A stretch of 64,000 nt of DNA from Aquila chrysaetos chrysaetos (taxonomy: Eukaryota; Chordata; Aves; Accipitriformes; Accipitridae). Location: positions 46,294,120 to 46,358,119 of the forward strand of contig NC_044006.1 in NCBI RefSeq assembly GCF_900496995.4. Direction: 5' to 3'. Under the pieces are notes generated by a model, which ran no database searches, was not told the origin of the DNA, and was given only the letters and a program-made list of their open reading frames with translations. Position 1 is the stretch's first letter, and the number at the start of each line of letters is the position of its first letter. Shown here piece by piece: positions 52,646 to 64,000 of this stretch. The position numbers were made by a program, and so were the translations under genes.

Positions 52646-54539
52646 GTAAGGCTTTGAGACTTTCTAAGACTTTTTTCCATTTACTTTAGGTAAAAAAAAA
52701 AAAAGTTATCTTTATTTCTCTTATTTCAAAAATAGAGATTCAGCATCTATTTCAGATCACATCAAACTGTATGCGTGTTACTTCTCTGTAGTCTTTTGAT
52801 GAAAATGCTTTATTATTCTAATTTATTCAAGTTTTTCGATTATCAAACTGCCAAATACAAGAGGGGGTGAGGGATCTAAACTATTGGAAAGATAGATTTG
52901 CTTTGATTTTTATTGTGCATTAAACAGATTACTTAAATTAGTGGGTTAATGTGTTTAAAGTTAGGTAGGTATTAAGTATGTATTGTTGACTGAGGGTATC
53001 AAAGAGTTTTGTATGCACAGTGCAATAATGACATGTAATAAAATGATGGGATACAGGCTGTTCTAAAATATTGGGATAATATTAACTCAATACATCTAGG
53101 TAAATAAGTGTTTAGTTTGTTTTGTGTTGTGTGTGTATTGTATGTACTTTGATTAGTGGCTGAAAATAATATTTACTTGGTCTCTGTTGTATTTCTCCAT
53201 TTTTTTCCCTAATATATTGCTTGATCAATAACATGATCTTTATTTAAGAAAATAAAAATTGTGTGTAGTGTATTAAACCCTGACTCTTTGCCTTTATACC
53301 TCTTGAAGACTGCTTTCGTTTGCCCCACCCTGCATTCACAGTTTACTGGAAATGCTCCAGGCTTTCGTCTCAGCATTCTACTTCCTTTTCATTCATCACC
53401 TTGTGGAAATTGCCTGTCCTCCAGGTATCTTCCAGACTGACTGGAAGCAGAGCATTTCTTCATTTGTCACTTGGAAGGAATTATTTTGCACTCCAGTAAT
53501 GCTGACAGTCATGCTTCCCATCAGTCTCATTTCTAGAGTAAACAAGACCAAATTGCTGATATCCACCTTCAGAGAGTACATAGCTTAGAAGTCACCAACA
53601 GAACAAATGCATGGACAGGCAATGAAGAAGAAACAGTTGCTTAATTGTTCAGTAATTGTTTTACTTAGAAATGTTGGTGCAAATTCCAGGTCGTACCCTT
53701 TATGCTTGATACATGAAGCTGTTCTTAGATGCTGAAGATGAAGGGCTGTCCAAGATGAAGAGCTACTCAAGTGATTGGACTAGCTCCAACCTTTTTACTT
53801 CTGACAGGAAGCAGGGGGATGTTCTTGGTGTGCATGATAACGCACAGCTGATACTTCTAAGTGAGACTCTAGCTTGAATGTCGTGGGCATACTCGTGATA
53901 AAGGCAGCATATATGTGCATAGAACACATCTCAAGAGACAACAGCTACTGTTGGTTATGCAACTGTTTCTTTCTTGTTGATGTGTATCTCTTTTTGGCAA
54001 ATTGCATGTTTATGTGTTGTTTCTCAAAAAAACCCAAACCAAAACCCAAAACAAACTCCTAGTTTTTCCTACTGTGTTTGCTCTTAGTTTGGAGATACAG
54101 TAGAGCTGGCAAATACATAAAAAACTTTTACCCTAAATGCCTTGCTCAAAAGGCAACTATATTTGCAGTCCCTATGCTCCTCTGAATAGTGTTCTCTTGT
54201 CACATATGCATTCCATCATTCTTCTTTTTTGTATCCCTGCTCTTTCAAGAGCAAGCCACCAAAGTTGTTAGCAAGCAACCAAGGCTATGGTTCCTTGTCC
54301 CCAGTTCCCTTCGCATTGGCTAAATTCTGATCATTTAAATGCTCTGTGCCTTGGAGCTCTGGGAAGGATAACACTTTGCTAAATCTCTCAACTCATATTG
54401 TTTGCTAATTATTTATGTTTCAATGGTGCCTAGCTGTCCAAGTCCAGGATTAAGATCCTATTGTTCTGGGAACTGTACAAACAAATAAAAAAAGATAGAT
54501 AATCGTTGTCCTGAAAAACTTAGTCAAGCTACTGTAGGA

Positions 54540-54735
54540 CAGATTTTTGTAGGAATGGATGCAGCTTATGCTTCCTAAATATTTACATACCCATCATTAG
54601 TTCCCACAACAACCTGGTGAAGTAGGTAAGTATCATTGTACAGATGAACAAAAAAAGATAAAATAATTTTGTTGCTCATGTTGCAAGTCATTCACAAAGC
54701 TGGGAATGGAATTCATTTTAGCTGACTAGGCATGG
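54540..54735 (+). mobile_element. MIR-like CORE-SINE remnant
   Basis: The order CACAACAACCTGGTGAAGTA, then GGTAAGTATCATTGTACAGATGAAC, a degraded region, and CAAAGCTGGGAATGGAATTC follows the MIR consensus layout (core region with 'acaacc..gaggtaggta', 'attttacagatgagg', 'agctgggattcgaac'). It is heavily diverged, as expected for an amniote-age insertion. The sequence just upstream (54420-54535) also looks like an old repeat. Confidence 0.6.
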
Positions 54736-57700
54736 GATCATGATCCTACTCCTGTGTATTTTATACAGTTGTGACCTTTATGCAACAACAGTGTGGGGAA
54801 AAACAACAGTCAAACATGCATTCCTTAGAAAGAAACTGTCCATTTGAATTATTGCTTCAAATAACATAGGCTTTTCAGTTACATTGTGGATAATGTGGAA
54901 CACTGCTTTTAAACGCCGTCTCTATTTAAATGCATCCTCTGATGTGAGTAGGTAGATTCAGAGCGTTTACTTCCACGTGTGTTCTTTTTCATGAATGTAA
55001 GATCTCTGAGTATCTTGACCACTAAGTTGCAACATTCAAGTAAAAGTCAGTTATCTGATCCTTACAGGTTTGCCATCTATATTCTTTTTTGCTCTTCTTG
55101 TCTCGTACCAATTTGGGCAGAGCAGACTAGTGCTCCTTCTCCTTTTATTGCTGTTTTGAATGTATTTAGCACTAGAAACGAATAAGCTATTAACACTATT
55201 AAAATATGTAAAAATACTTTTGTATGATCTTCATCAAATTAAAAGTAATTTCCTTAGAAACCTTTTTCTATTTCTTGCTTGACTAAAAAATAATAGTAAT
55301 GATTTGGGGGAAAAAGCATGCATTGTACATAAAATTAATTGAAGTAGATACAACAAATGCCGAAGACTGTTTTTTTACAATATTGTCTTAAAATATATGT
55401 ATACTACAGTGAATTTCCTTTACATTTGGTGCCAAAAATCCAGCACAGATTTTGAGGACGTTCAGCCAGGTTTTTTGCGTGCATTTCATTGCGATGCGTC
55501 TCATTTTTTTGTGCTGGATCTCAATTTAGTTTTCACTCTGACCTCTTCTCTGTTGCCTAGAACATATGTATTCCAAACAGATCTTCTTTGTTCAGATATA
55601 TGTTGCTTTCTGATTTAACTGTGATGATGTCAAGATTTCTGACATCCTAACTGTTAACTTCTCAGCTTTATAGTACTGCTGTTGAAACCTTTTAAATTTT
55701 GTTGCTCAAAAATTGCATGCACTCCGTTGTCTTTGTAATGACTTTGAGAGCTCGTTAAAACAAAGATTCTTCATCACTTGCATATCTGATATTTAAGCCT
55801 CCTTTAAGAGGGCTTTTCAAAGGTTAAAAACCAGTACTTTTATTTTTTTAATGTGATTTTTCTGGCTTTGGTTTTTCCTTATTACAACCACTTTGTCAAA
55901 AAAAGAAAAAATGTTGAACTGGAAGTGACACCAAATTAGAGTCTGTTTGGTCAGTTATCCAGAAATGGGGTTAAGTATTCAATCCATTACCTCTGAAGTA
56001 TGCTATGAAATAATTTCCATTGTGTTTCTAATTTTTGCTCCTGTTGTGTGAGAGAATTGGGTTCTGTGAGAAGGTACACATTATATTATTTTCAAAAGGG
56101 TTTCTTGTTACCACTAGTCACATCTCCTTTTGCTAGGTGTATTGACTTGAAATCTTCTGTTCTTTGGGATGGTCCTCCTCTCGCAATTCTATAATGTTTC
56201 TTGATCCTGATGGGGAAATTATTTCATCTTTCTACTCTGCTATTGTAAGGTAGCCAAGGACTTCTACCGGCAGTGTAGGTTTGGTTGGTTTGTTTGTTTT
56301 TAATCCCCAGAGGGGATTAAAATCTGAAATGGGAGGAGCAATCCAAAAAATGTTGGTGAGGTACTGGATACTGCTAGGTCTTCTGATGGTTAATTTTGAA
56401 TAATTTTTTTTAACCATACTGAAATAATAGTATAGATTTATGAAAATATTTCCTTAAAAATAATCTCAGACTTTTTCAGTTAACATCAATTTTAACATCA
56501 ACTAGTGATGGAAGCAGCTTTTTTTGGTATGTCTGTGTATATGCTTGAGAGGAAAAAACCCAGACATTCGGATGTCCCATATTTTTACTTTTTTACTGGG
56601 GGAATGCGAGCAGTTTGAGAACCATTGTTGTTTCTTGGTGAAAGAAGAATTTGGAGTACTTTGTGTCTGCCTTTTTGTGATGCAGCAGGTAAGTGGAGGT
56701 GCAACAGGGAAGGGAAATCTTTTCAGTATTCTTCTACCTCAAATGATAATTGCACCAGGATCAGAAGACCACTGTTCAGGAAATAGCTACTCCTTCCACC
56801 CCAGAATGGATCAGTGATACTGATTTAAAAATCTTTATAAAGTTTCTGTTACATTGTTATACATTTTACTTTTTACTGAGGATACCTTTTGGCCCCTGTA
56901 TTGGACATCACATAAGCCAGACTAAAAACATTTAAGAGTAATATTGAAGTTAAGCAACTGTTCAGAGCCCACAACAGCCAGTGGAGCTAAAATGATGTCT
57001 TGATCTTAAAAGGCCTCACTATTCTGGCTTATGTGTCATTAGATAGAGCGCGTAACTATAATAAATGAATAGACATAATGGGATTTTGGCAGATACAGGC
57101 ACGTATTGTTGTATGTAAGGCCGCTTAATCCTTTCTGTTGCAAATCTCTGTGTTCAGGTGGTTATATGAAGCATGGGAAAACAGCTGTTTACTTCTACTT
57201 CAGTGAAATATTCTGATGCCTTCACTTGGTAGTAGGACTTTGGAATTTGGTATTGGGATGGTTCTGAGGAGGGAAAAGGATGAATTATACAAGCCTCCTT
57301 ATATATGCCTGTGAGTGTTATTGTGTCACTCATCATATATATGCCTCCTCACCTCATATTCTTATGAAGTACAGCACTGCTTTCACACCCTTCAATTTGT
57401 TAAATTTATAAAATTTATAAAAGTTATAGCTTTTATTTATATAATGCATGCTTGACACAAGGTGGACAAGTGACAGATGCAAACAACTGCAAGGGGAGAA
57501 AGAACTGTATTTATAATGCGTGTGGTATCTTGCAGGCAGAAGGCTTTACCTTAGCCAGGGATTTTCCTTAGGATGTTGGGTAAAAGGCTGTATAAATGTG
57601 TTAAGGGGATAAACATAATGTTGCATCAGTGCTCTTAGTTCTGGTATGTCTAAATTTGTGAGTTCTTGTTTCCTGCACAATGTAATGAACCATACCACTA

Positions 57701-60700
57701 ATTTTCAGTAAATTTTAGTAGTGGACAAGTTAAACTTTTTAAAATAAAAAATGAAAATCTCTAATAACTAGTGAAACTTGTTGAAAAGTTGTAAAATTCC
57801 AAAACCCATGATTTACTTCAATTCTAACCTACCTGAGACAAAAACAACCAGTTGGATATTTTTTTTTTTTTTTTAGGTTAATAGGAATTAAATTCCTGAT
57901 CTTTGGAAACGCATGTCTTTTTTTCTATTCTTATCAGCCCTAAGGGAAATCAGAAAAGTTTAAGTGTTAATTGAAAATCCACCCTTTCCAAAGATAGCAA
58001 ATAAAGGATAAATTCCTTAGACCAGACTTGTTCATTTTTGCTTAAGGTAGTTTCAAGTTTCTGTTCAGCTCTTTAAATTAAATAATAGCAAATGTGAAGT
58101 ATGATCCTGTAAGCCTGGGAGAAGGAGGGTGGAGGGAAGACTTCACTTACTAGAAGTCAAGTGTTCCCCTGGAGCAGTGTCTTTTAAGGAATTAGAGTAT
58201 CAGGAAGTCAGGTAGACTACCTTTTTCTTTTAATCAGAGTAGGCTGAGACTGATTTCTATAATACCTGTTTCTGACATATTATGAAATGCACAGAGATCT
58301 CAGAGATCTTTTGTCTTTAACACAAAGCATCTTGTTGTGTTGTGTCATGTTAGTGTACAAAATAACACAACCACAGTATACAAAGGCTGAAATACCCTAA
58401 CTTAACAAAGCATTGTGTATTTGAAATGTATCTGCCAAAGTGAAGAAGGTAGCAGGAACAATTAAAAAGCTTTGCCTTTCCTGATCTGGCAGAGAAAAAA
58501 CTGAAAATGGAAGCAGAAGAGGAGTGGTAAAAGATCCCGACTAGCTTCTATGTCAGAGATGTAAACAAAAAGCCTAGGGAAGATGATATGATGGTTAGAG
58601 AATTGTCAGCATGAATGCTGGGGATAGAATAGAATTGCTCACCGATGCGACCAGTCTGGTGAAGCCGAGGACCTTGTAAGAGGGAAGAGCTACCTACACA
58701 CAGCTGGAGAAGGGATGGGACATGTTAGAAGGTGATTCTGCAGGAATCCTTGACATGTGGATGGCATGGCAAAGTCTGATCACTATGTAAAGATAGAGTG
58801 ATAGGTTTATAACAATCTTAATATAAAAAATAATTTTGATACACAATTTTTTTTCTAGTAATCTTTTATACGTTGTTTACATGTAGCCTCAAGATTTTCT
58901 GTACCTGGGAAAATTTACTACAAAAGCTACACCATTTTTTGGGGGTGTTTGTGTTGCATATGTAGTTAGTTTAATATTCTGTTGATAGTAGACCTTTTGT
59001 AGATTATGGGCATTTATATTTAGCTAATCAGAACAATGAAGTTGAAATAAAAAATTTAAAAAATAAAAAAATAGGAACAGGAAACAGGAATATTCATTGA
59101 AGGAGGATGAGCTTCAACATGTTTAGAGATGTTTCTCTGATGTGTCTATAACCTCCTTACAGATATCCACACGGAACAGACTGACTTTAGGGATTCTGCC
59201 TAATCTGTAGAAACTATGTAGAGATTAGTACTTTTTGGGACTACACTGAATTAATACATCTGTTCATAGCCAACATTACCTGCTTTTTGGATAGTAAGCA
59301 ATCACATTTACTTATGGGATGTTACAGCATCTGCCTGCATAGGAGAGAGCTGCTATATATAAGCATAGTAATGACAAGATACAAAATAATAGTGTGTCAG
59401 GGAGAATAATGCAAATACTTTGATGCTGAATTCTGGGAGGCAGATGTTCTTTCGCTCCCCCAAAAAATCATTACAAGATGTCCCCAGATGGGGTTGAGAT
59501 GGGGAGAAGAGATATTCTGCAAACTGTCCAACCTGGTCCTCAGTGGAAGAAAAGGAAATCCCAAAATTGTTCTTGTCTAACAAACCCCTGAGAATGTTCA
59601 GGGAAGATTTTGCCAGAGTAGGAAAGGAAGTTGGCTATTGTTAGGCCCATTGTAGAAATATTTGCTCAAAGTATTGTCTTTTCTGTATGTAAATAATAGG
59701 GAGTGTATTCCATGTGGATTTTGTAAACTTCTAAAGTGCTTTTTGAAAGGGCACAATATTACTGGGATTCTTCTTCAAACATGTGTGAAGCATTTTAGTA
59801 TCCTCTGTAGCAGGGGAAGTGGAGTCAGCTGTAGCAGTTTAGTAATATTTTGGCATAGGTCAGGCAAGTCCTTCGAGGCAAAATGTCTAGACTGATTTGG
59901 GGATTTTCCTGTGGGTTCATTCTTTGTTAAAGAAATCAGTGTCTGTCAAATTAACATTGCCAGGAGCAACAGGCGATTAAATGAACAGTAGCGGACAAAT
60001 TGTTGACTAAAACCTTGGCAACTGTGGGAGCAAGGGTCAGATTCAGAAAAAGGACCGAAGGGTCAAAATGTAAGTGAGGCAGAACTTGGGCATTTAAGTC
60101 TAATGTTGGAATCCTGAAAAAAACCACTGCTTGCCTTCTTCCTAAGACTAAGGATATCTGGCACCTTCAAGGCACCTCAACTTTTTTGGTTTTTAACATT
60201 CACCAAATACGAAACTTTCTGTGTTCTAAGGCATCTAAGTTGTTGGCAAGGCTGAACAGCTTAATGTTTACCTCCTGTAGACATTCACTTGGAGAAAGAA
60301 ATTTTTGCCTGATGCTATTCAATCATGAATTGGTGATGTGAGTCAGAGCTGTTCGTTTTTGTAATGTAAAAACACTGAAAAAGAGATCACCATTGTTTTT
60401 AACATATGACAAAAAGTAGATAAGATATATAGATTTTATCCTAAGCTGTAATGGGTTGTTTCTTGGACTTCATCCTTTTAAAAAAGCGTCAGACATCTTT
60501 TATTAACTGTATTATGTTGTAAGGATAATCAGTTTACCTCACTGTTCTTCAAATGTATTTTGCAGTTTCTATATGCTCTGTGTGTGTGTATGGAGATCCA
60601 CTTCCTTTTCCACCATCCCCAGCTTTGGTCACCCACTTTGCTTTTGTATTTTGTAGTTATATGTTCAGGTCTTCTAAATATATACCACAACCATTGTGTT

Positions 60701-63700
60701 TTTCCTAATTCTGCATTCCAGTTTATGTCTATAGGTTTTTCTTCCTTCTCATCAACTGTATTCTGAAATACTGAATCAAGAAATGATTTGTGAATTAGAC
60801 AAGAGCTAGCTAAACTAATAGTAATCTACTACTTGTATGATTTGTATGAGGACAGTAGTACAAGCCAATGCTCTTCTTTGTATGGGGTCCTAAAGGCGGC
60901 ATACTTCCATCTGTTTGTGAAATGTAATAGGTAATTACAGTTTTAGTGTAACTACCTACTTGGTTGGTCCAAGTCAACCTACTTGGCTGAATAGTAAAGT
61001 AACATGGATTATTTCGGTTTTTTGAAATTTCTGCTCCAGTTCCTTTGATAGTATAATAATATAGATTTTAATTAGCTGTATACTAGTATCAAGATGGGGA
61101 ATATCTGTGAGTTTTTCAATGTGCAATCTAAGCATACGAAATAACCTAACAAAGGAAGACTTTCTGCTGATTTGTCCTTGGATCATCAGGATTTTAGATC
61201 TGATTGTTTGACAAGGAAATCTGTGTAGCTCCTAAATATTGAAAGAAAGCCTAGTATCTCATTTCTCCTTACATGAGAAGTTTTTACTTATTAACATCAC
61301 CCCTTCATTGTTGTGGTCCATCTTGGCTCGGATTTTATCTCTGGTTTTAGTCCTCTTTAAAAAAATATATATTTCTTTGGAACTTAGTAGAACCTGAGTT
61401 CTGTTCCATTTCATTCCTGCTGAAAATTGGTAATTTTTTGGGCTTGATGCAAAATTGCAATGGAGCTAATTTTTTAATAATGCAGTTTTGCAAAGGATTT
61501 TGATCTGCCTTTCTCCATTCATCTTCAGGCTGATGCACACAGACTGTTGCTTAAATGCAGGGTCACCTAAATTAATATCCTAATTTGTACAGTCTTCAGG
61601 CTGTAGTTCTGAGATGTTTTCCAAAGAGATTTTACAGTTACTTCATCTGGCATCTTTTTACCCTAGCAGCTTTGTCCTGAGATTTAGAGGAATAAATATT
61701 TTTTCCCCTTTCCCTATCCTTAAAACATACCCAATTCTTTTTAAGATTCATATACTAAATGAATTTTGTCAGTAATGCTTTCATTTATTCAAAACCTGAA
61801 GCTAGATTGGTGGTCTATTGAGAAAACTGCTAGTTTAGATAGCTCTGTACTTGATTAGTTCTTTGGCACAATGGTGGAGCCAGGATATTGTATGAATCCC
61901 CACCTTGCCCTAATTAATTTCTGCCACAAGAATGTTTGGAGAAATTCTAATGCCTTGCATAAGAAAAAAATAAAAAGTTTTTTTGCTAATGGGATAATTA
62001 CTTCCATTTTATGGCACTCCTCATCCTGTAGGATCTCAAAGCACTTTGCAAATTCACATATTAGCTCTTGAAACTGTTTGGTGCAGTGGTGCAAAGCTGC
62101 CACACCCTGGGTGAAATCTGGCATCTCTGTAGCAGTGAAAAGGCATTTTGTCTTCAGATATAATTTGGAGGGTGTATGCTAGGGAGACACACTGCAATTA
62201 TTCAAGTTGGAAGTTAGACTGGATTATGGGAGTATTGTTATAAGTGTTACTGGATTTACTGTGATAAGTGTACTGTATCCACAAGAATCACCCATTTGGC
62301 ACAGGCTCAAAAAATGCTGAATACTGGGTGAGAATTACTGTATCCAGCATATGGGAGACCACCCATCTAAATTGTCATCTGCTGCTTGTTTTGAGAGAGC
62401 AAAAAGAAAACAAGGTAGTGATGCTAGAGCTTTTAATCTCTTACCTGTTGACAGTTCAGTGTACTGAAAGGCAAGGAAAAGGACCATTTATGATCTTGCA
62501 TAATTTCAAGAGGTGATTCTCTTAAGTAAATTGTTCCAAGAGTAAATAATCTTATCTGTTCAAAAAAATTTTAAAATAAAACATGCATTTTAACTTGGCC
62601 TGAATTTGGCTCACCTCTGCTTCTAAGCCTGATTAAATTCTCTGCTGGTTGCTTAATTTTAGAACTTGATATATTTAGAAATCTCTTTACTGGGAGAATG
62701 TGAACAATCACTTCTTTACATTTTCTTAGAATAACCTAAACAATCTGTAGTTTTCTGCATTGGGACAAGATTTTTTTTGTCTTTGTCTTGTCCATATAAC
62801 TCTTTTCCAAGTATTTTTCCAATTTACAAGATAATTTATTAAAGTGTAAACAATAAGTCCTAACCCAGTGTTTTGACTGTTAAGTTGGCACATATAATAT
62901 TAACATTTTCGTATTTCTTCTTGACATTGTAACTAAAATACGACTTTTTAAAAAGCTGAACTTGTATGTGAGGTCTGAAATTCCATGTTCAGCTGCACGC
63001 TCGAAATGACCCCTGTGTCCTTTTCTGATGTCGAAAAAAACAATACTCTCATGGTTACTCAGGACTTGTTTTGTGAAGTCAACCTGATTAATAACTAGCT
63101 CTTAGTTGCATCAGGTATTTCATCTTCATACCAGTGCCATTGTTCATTCTCACCTGGTTTGTATTCTCATTTTCATTATGCTAGTTTGTGTGGACTTCAT
63201 TGGAGTAACATTAGGAATGTATCTACTGGTGTGGCACAAAGAGAGAAAGACTAAGGTTTGATTTTTGGTGATCTGTTATTGCTTCAGGATTTTATGTGTA
63301 AACTGGGACTTTACCAGCAGTGATATTCATCCCAGTTGCCAGTCATATGGACACAATGCATGCCGAGTCCTGGCTGCTAGGGCACCACACTGCAAATGAT
63401 GTGCTTTAGCAGGTGCCCTTGCATATGACTTTCACCTGGATTCCACTAGAAGGGAAATGACTTTAAGCTCTCCAGCAGCAAAGTGCATTTTGTATGATTC
63501 TGAGTAGGGATGCGGGAAAGACTTGCACCAAAAAGAACCTGTCGTGCACACTAAATTGGTAATGTGGACACAACCCTTGACATTTCTTGGTTTTGCCTAC
63601 TGGTACCCTTCTTTCCTCGGCAAAGCACCTCCAGTCATTCTTGATTAAGTTTTCATTCCTTAAAAGCAAAGCTGCCCTTTTTCCCCTCTCTCTACAGGTT

Positions 63701-63977
63701 GATCATGATTTGTCTAGGAGAACATAGCAGACCTCATTCTCTGGAAGGACTGAATTATGGGTTACTCTGCGTACGTAGGGGTTAGGGCTGTCCGTCTAAT
63801 TTTCAGACAGAACTAGGGTTTTTCAAAATGTAGGTATTAGTGTTTTTATGATTTCGGTGTAAAGTTGAGCACATGTACTTATTTTACAAGGTGATTGGTT
63901 TGTCTGGACCTCTCCTTTTGCAGAGATGGAAGCAGTAGCAGCCAGAATAAGATTAAGATTTAAAGAGTAAGCTTTAA

Positions 63978-64000
63978 TCACAGAATCATAGTATTGTTTA
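63978..64000 (-). mobile_element. Antisense CR1 3' end, cut by window edge
   Basis: The last bases, ATCACAGAATCATAGTATTG followed by TTTA, are the reverse complement of the CR1 3' terminus (compare the + strand end at 25290-25306). The element body would lie to the right of the window. Confidence 0.6.

Larger units (their letters stand above)
52646..64000 (+). other. CRPPA: CRPPA intron 3 (5' part, continues beyond window)
   Basis: At least 11.3 kb. I looked for a continuation matching the next family segment (a QCSDYDLEFGTE-like stretch) and found none. Recognisable content is a MIR-like SINE remnant (about 54540-54735), an 11-bp-stem hairpin (56298-56322), another possible old repeat (about 62020-62060) and the start of an antisense CR1 at the right edge. 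The rest is AT-rich unique sequence. Confidence 0.8.

Overview
The window is vertebrate nuclear DNA, almost certainly from a bird. The coding exons are split by GT-AG introns. The repeats include an avian-type CR1 LINE with the characteristic 3' end, and a solo LTR of an endogenous retrovirus type that is widespread in birds. The two genes found lie in the order and orientation known from amniotes. AT-rich non-coding DNA is interrupted by two sharp CpG-rich islands. The LTR family hints at a non-galliform bird, but the species cannot be fixed by reading alone.

Layout: 1-9570 is intergenic, with scattered decayed repeats. 9577-13465 holds SOSTDC1 on the + strand: a TATA box, two coding exons (9674-9878 and 12137-12552, joining to a complete 206-residue protein), and a 3' UTR ending near an AATAAA at 13444. 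13466-27350 is an intergenic spacer with a broken CR1 copy at about 24465-25306. 27353-28350 is a CpG-island promoter region with CRE, CCAAT and NRF1-type motifs. From 28352 to the right edge lies the 5' part of CRPPA (ISPD), also on the + strand. Three coding exons are visible (28352-28518, 35939-36218, 52496-52645; 199 codons in continuous frame), separated by introns of 7.4 kb and 16.3 kb. The third intron runs past the window end, and the remaining exons were not found.

SOSTDC1 is a secreted cystine-knot antagonist of BMP and modulator of Wnt signalling. CRPPA is a cytidylyltransferase that makes CDP-ribitol for alpha-dystroglycan glycosylation. They are neighbours in amniotes but have no known shared pathway, and nothing here suggests they are co-regulated.

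I found no convincing undescribed biological system. The more interesting secondary signals are a solo LTR with a perfect 5-bp target duplication, a diverged 61-bp tandem duplication in CRPPA intron 1, an unexplained C-rich block next to the CRPPA promoter, a 104-codon unassigned open frame at 23897-24208, several clean short hairpins, and pieces that resemble ancient amniote repeats.
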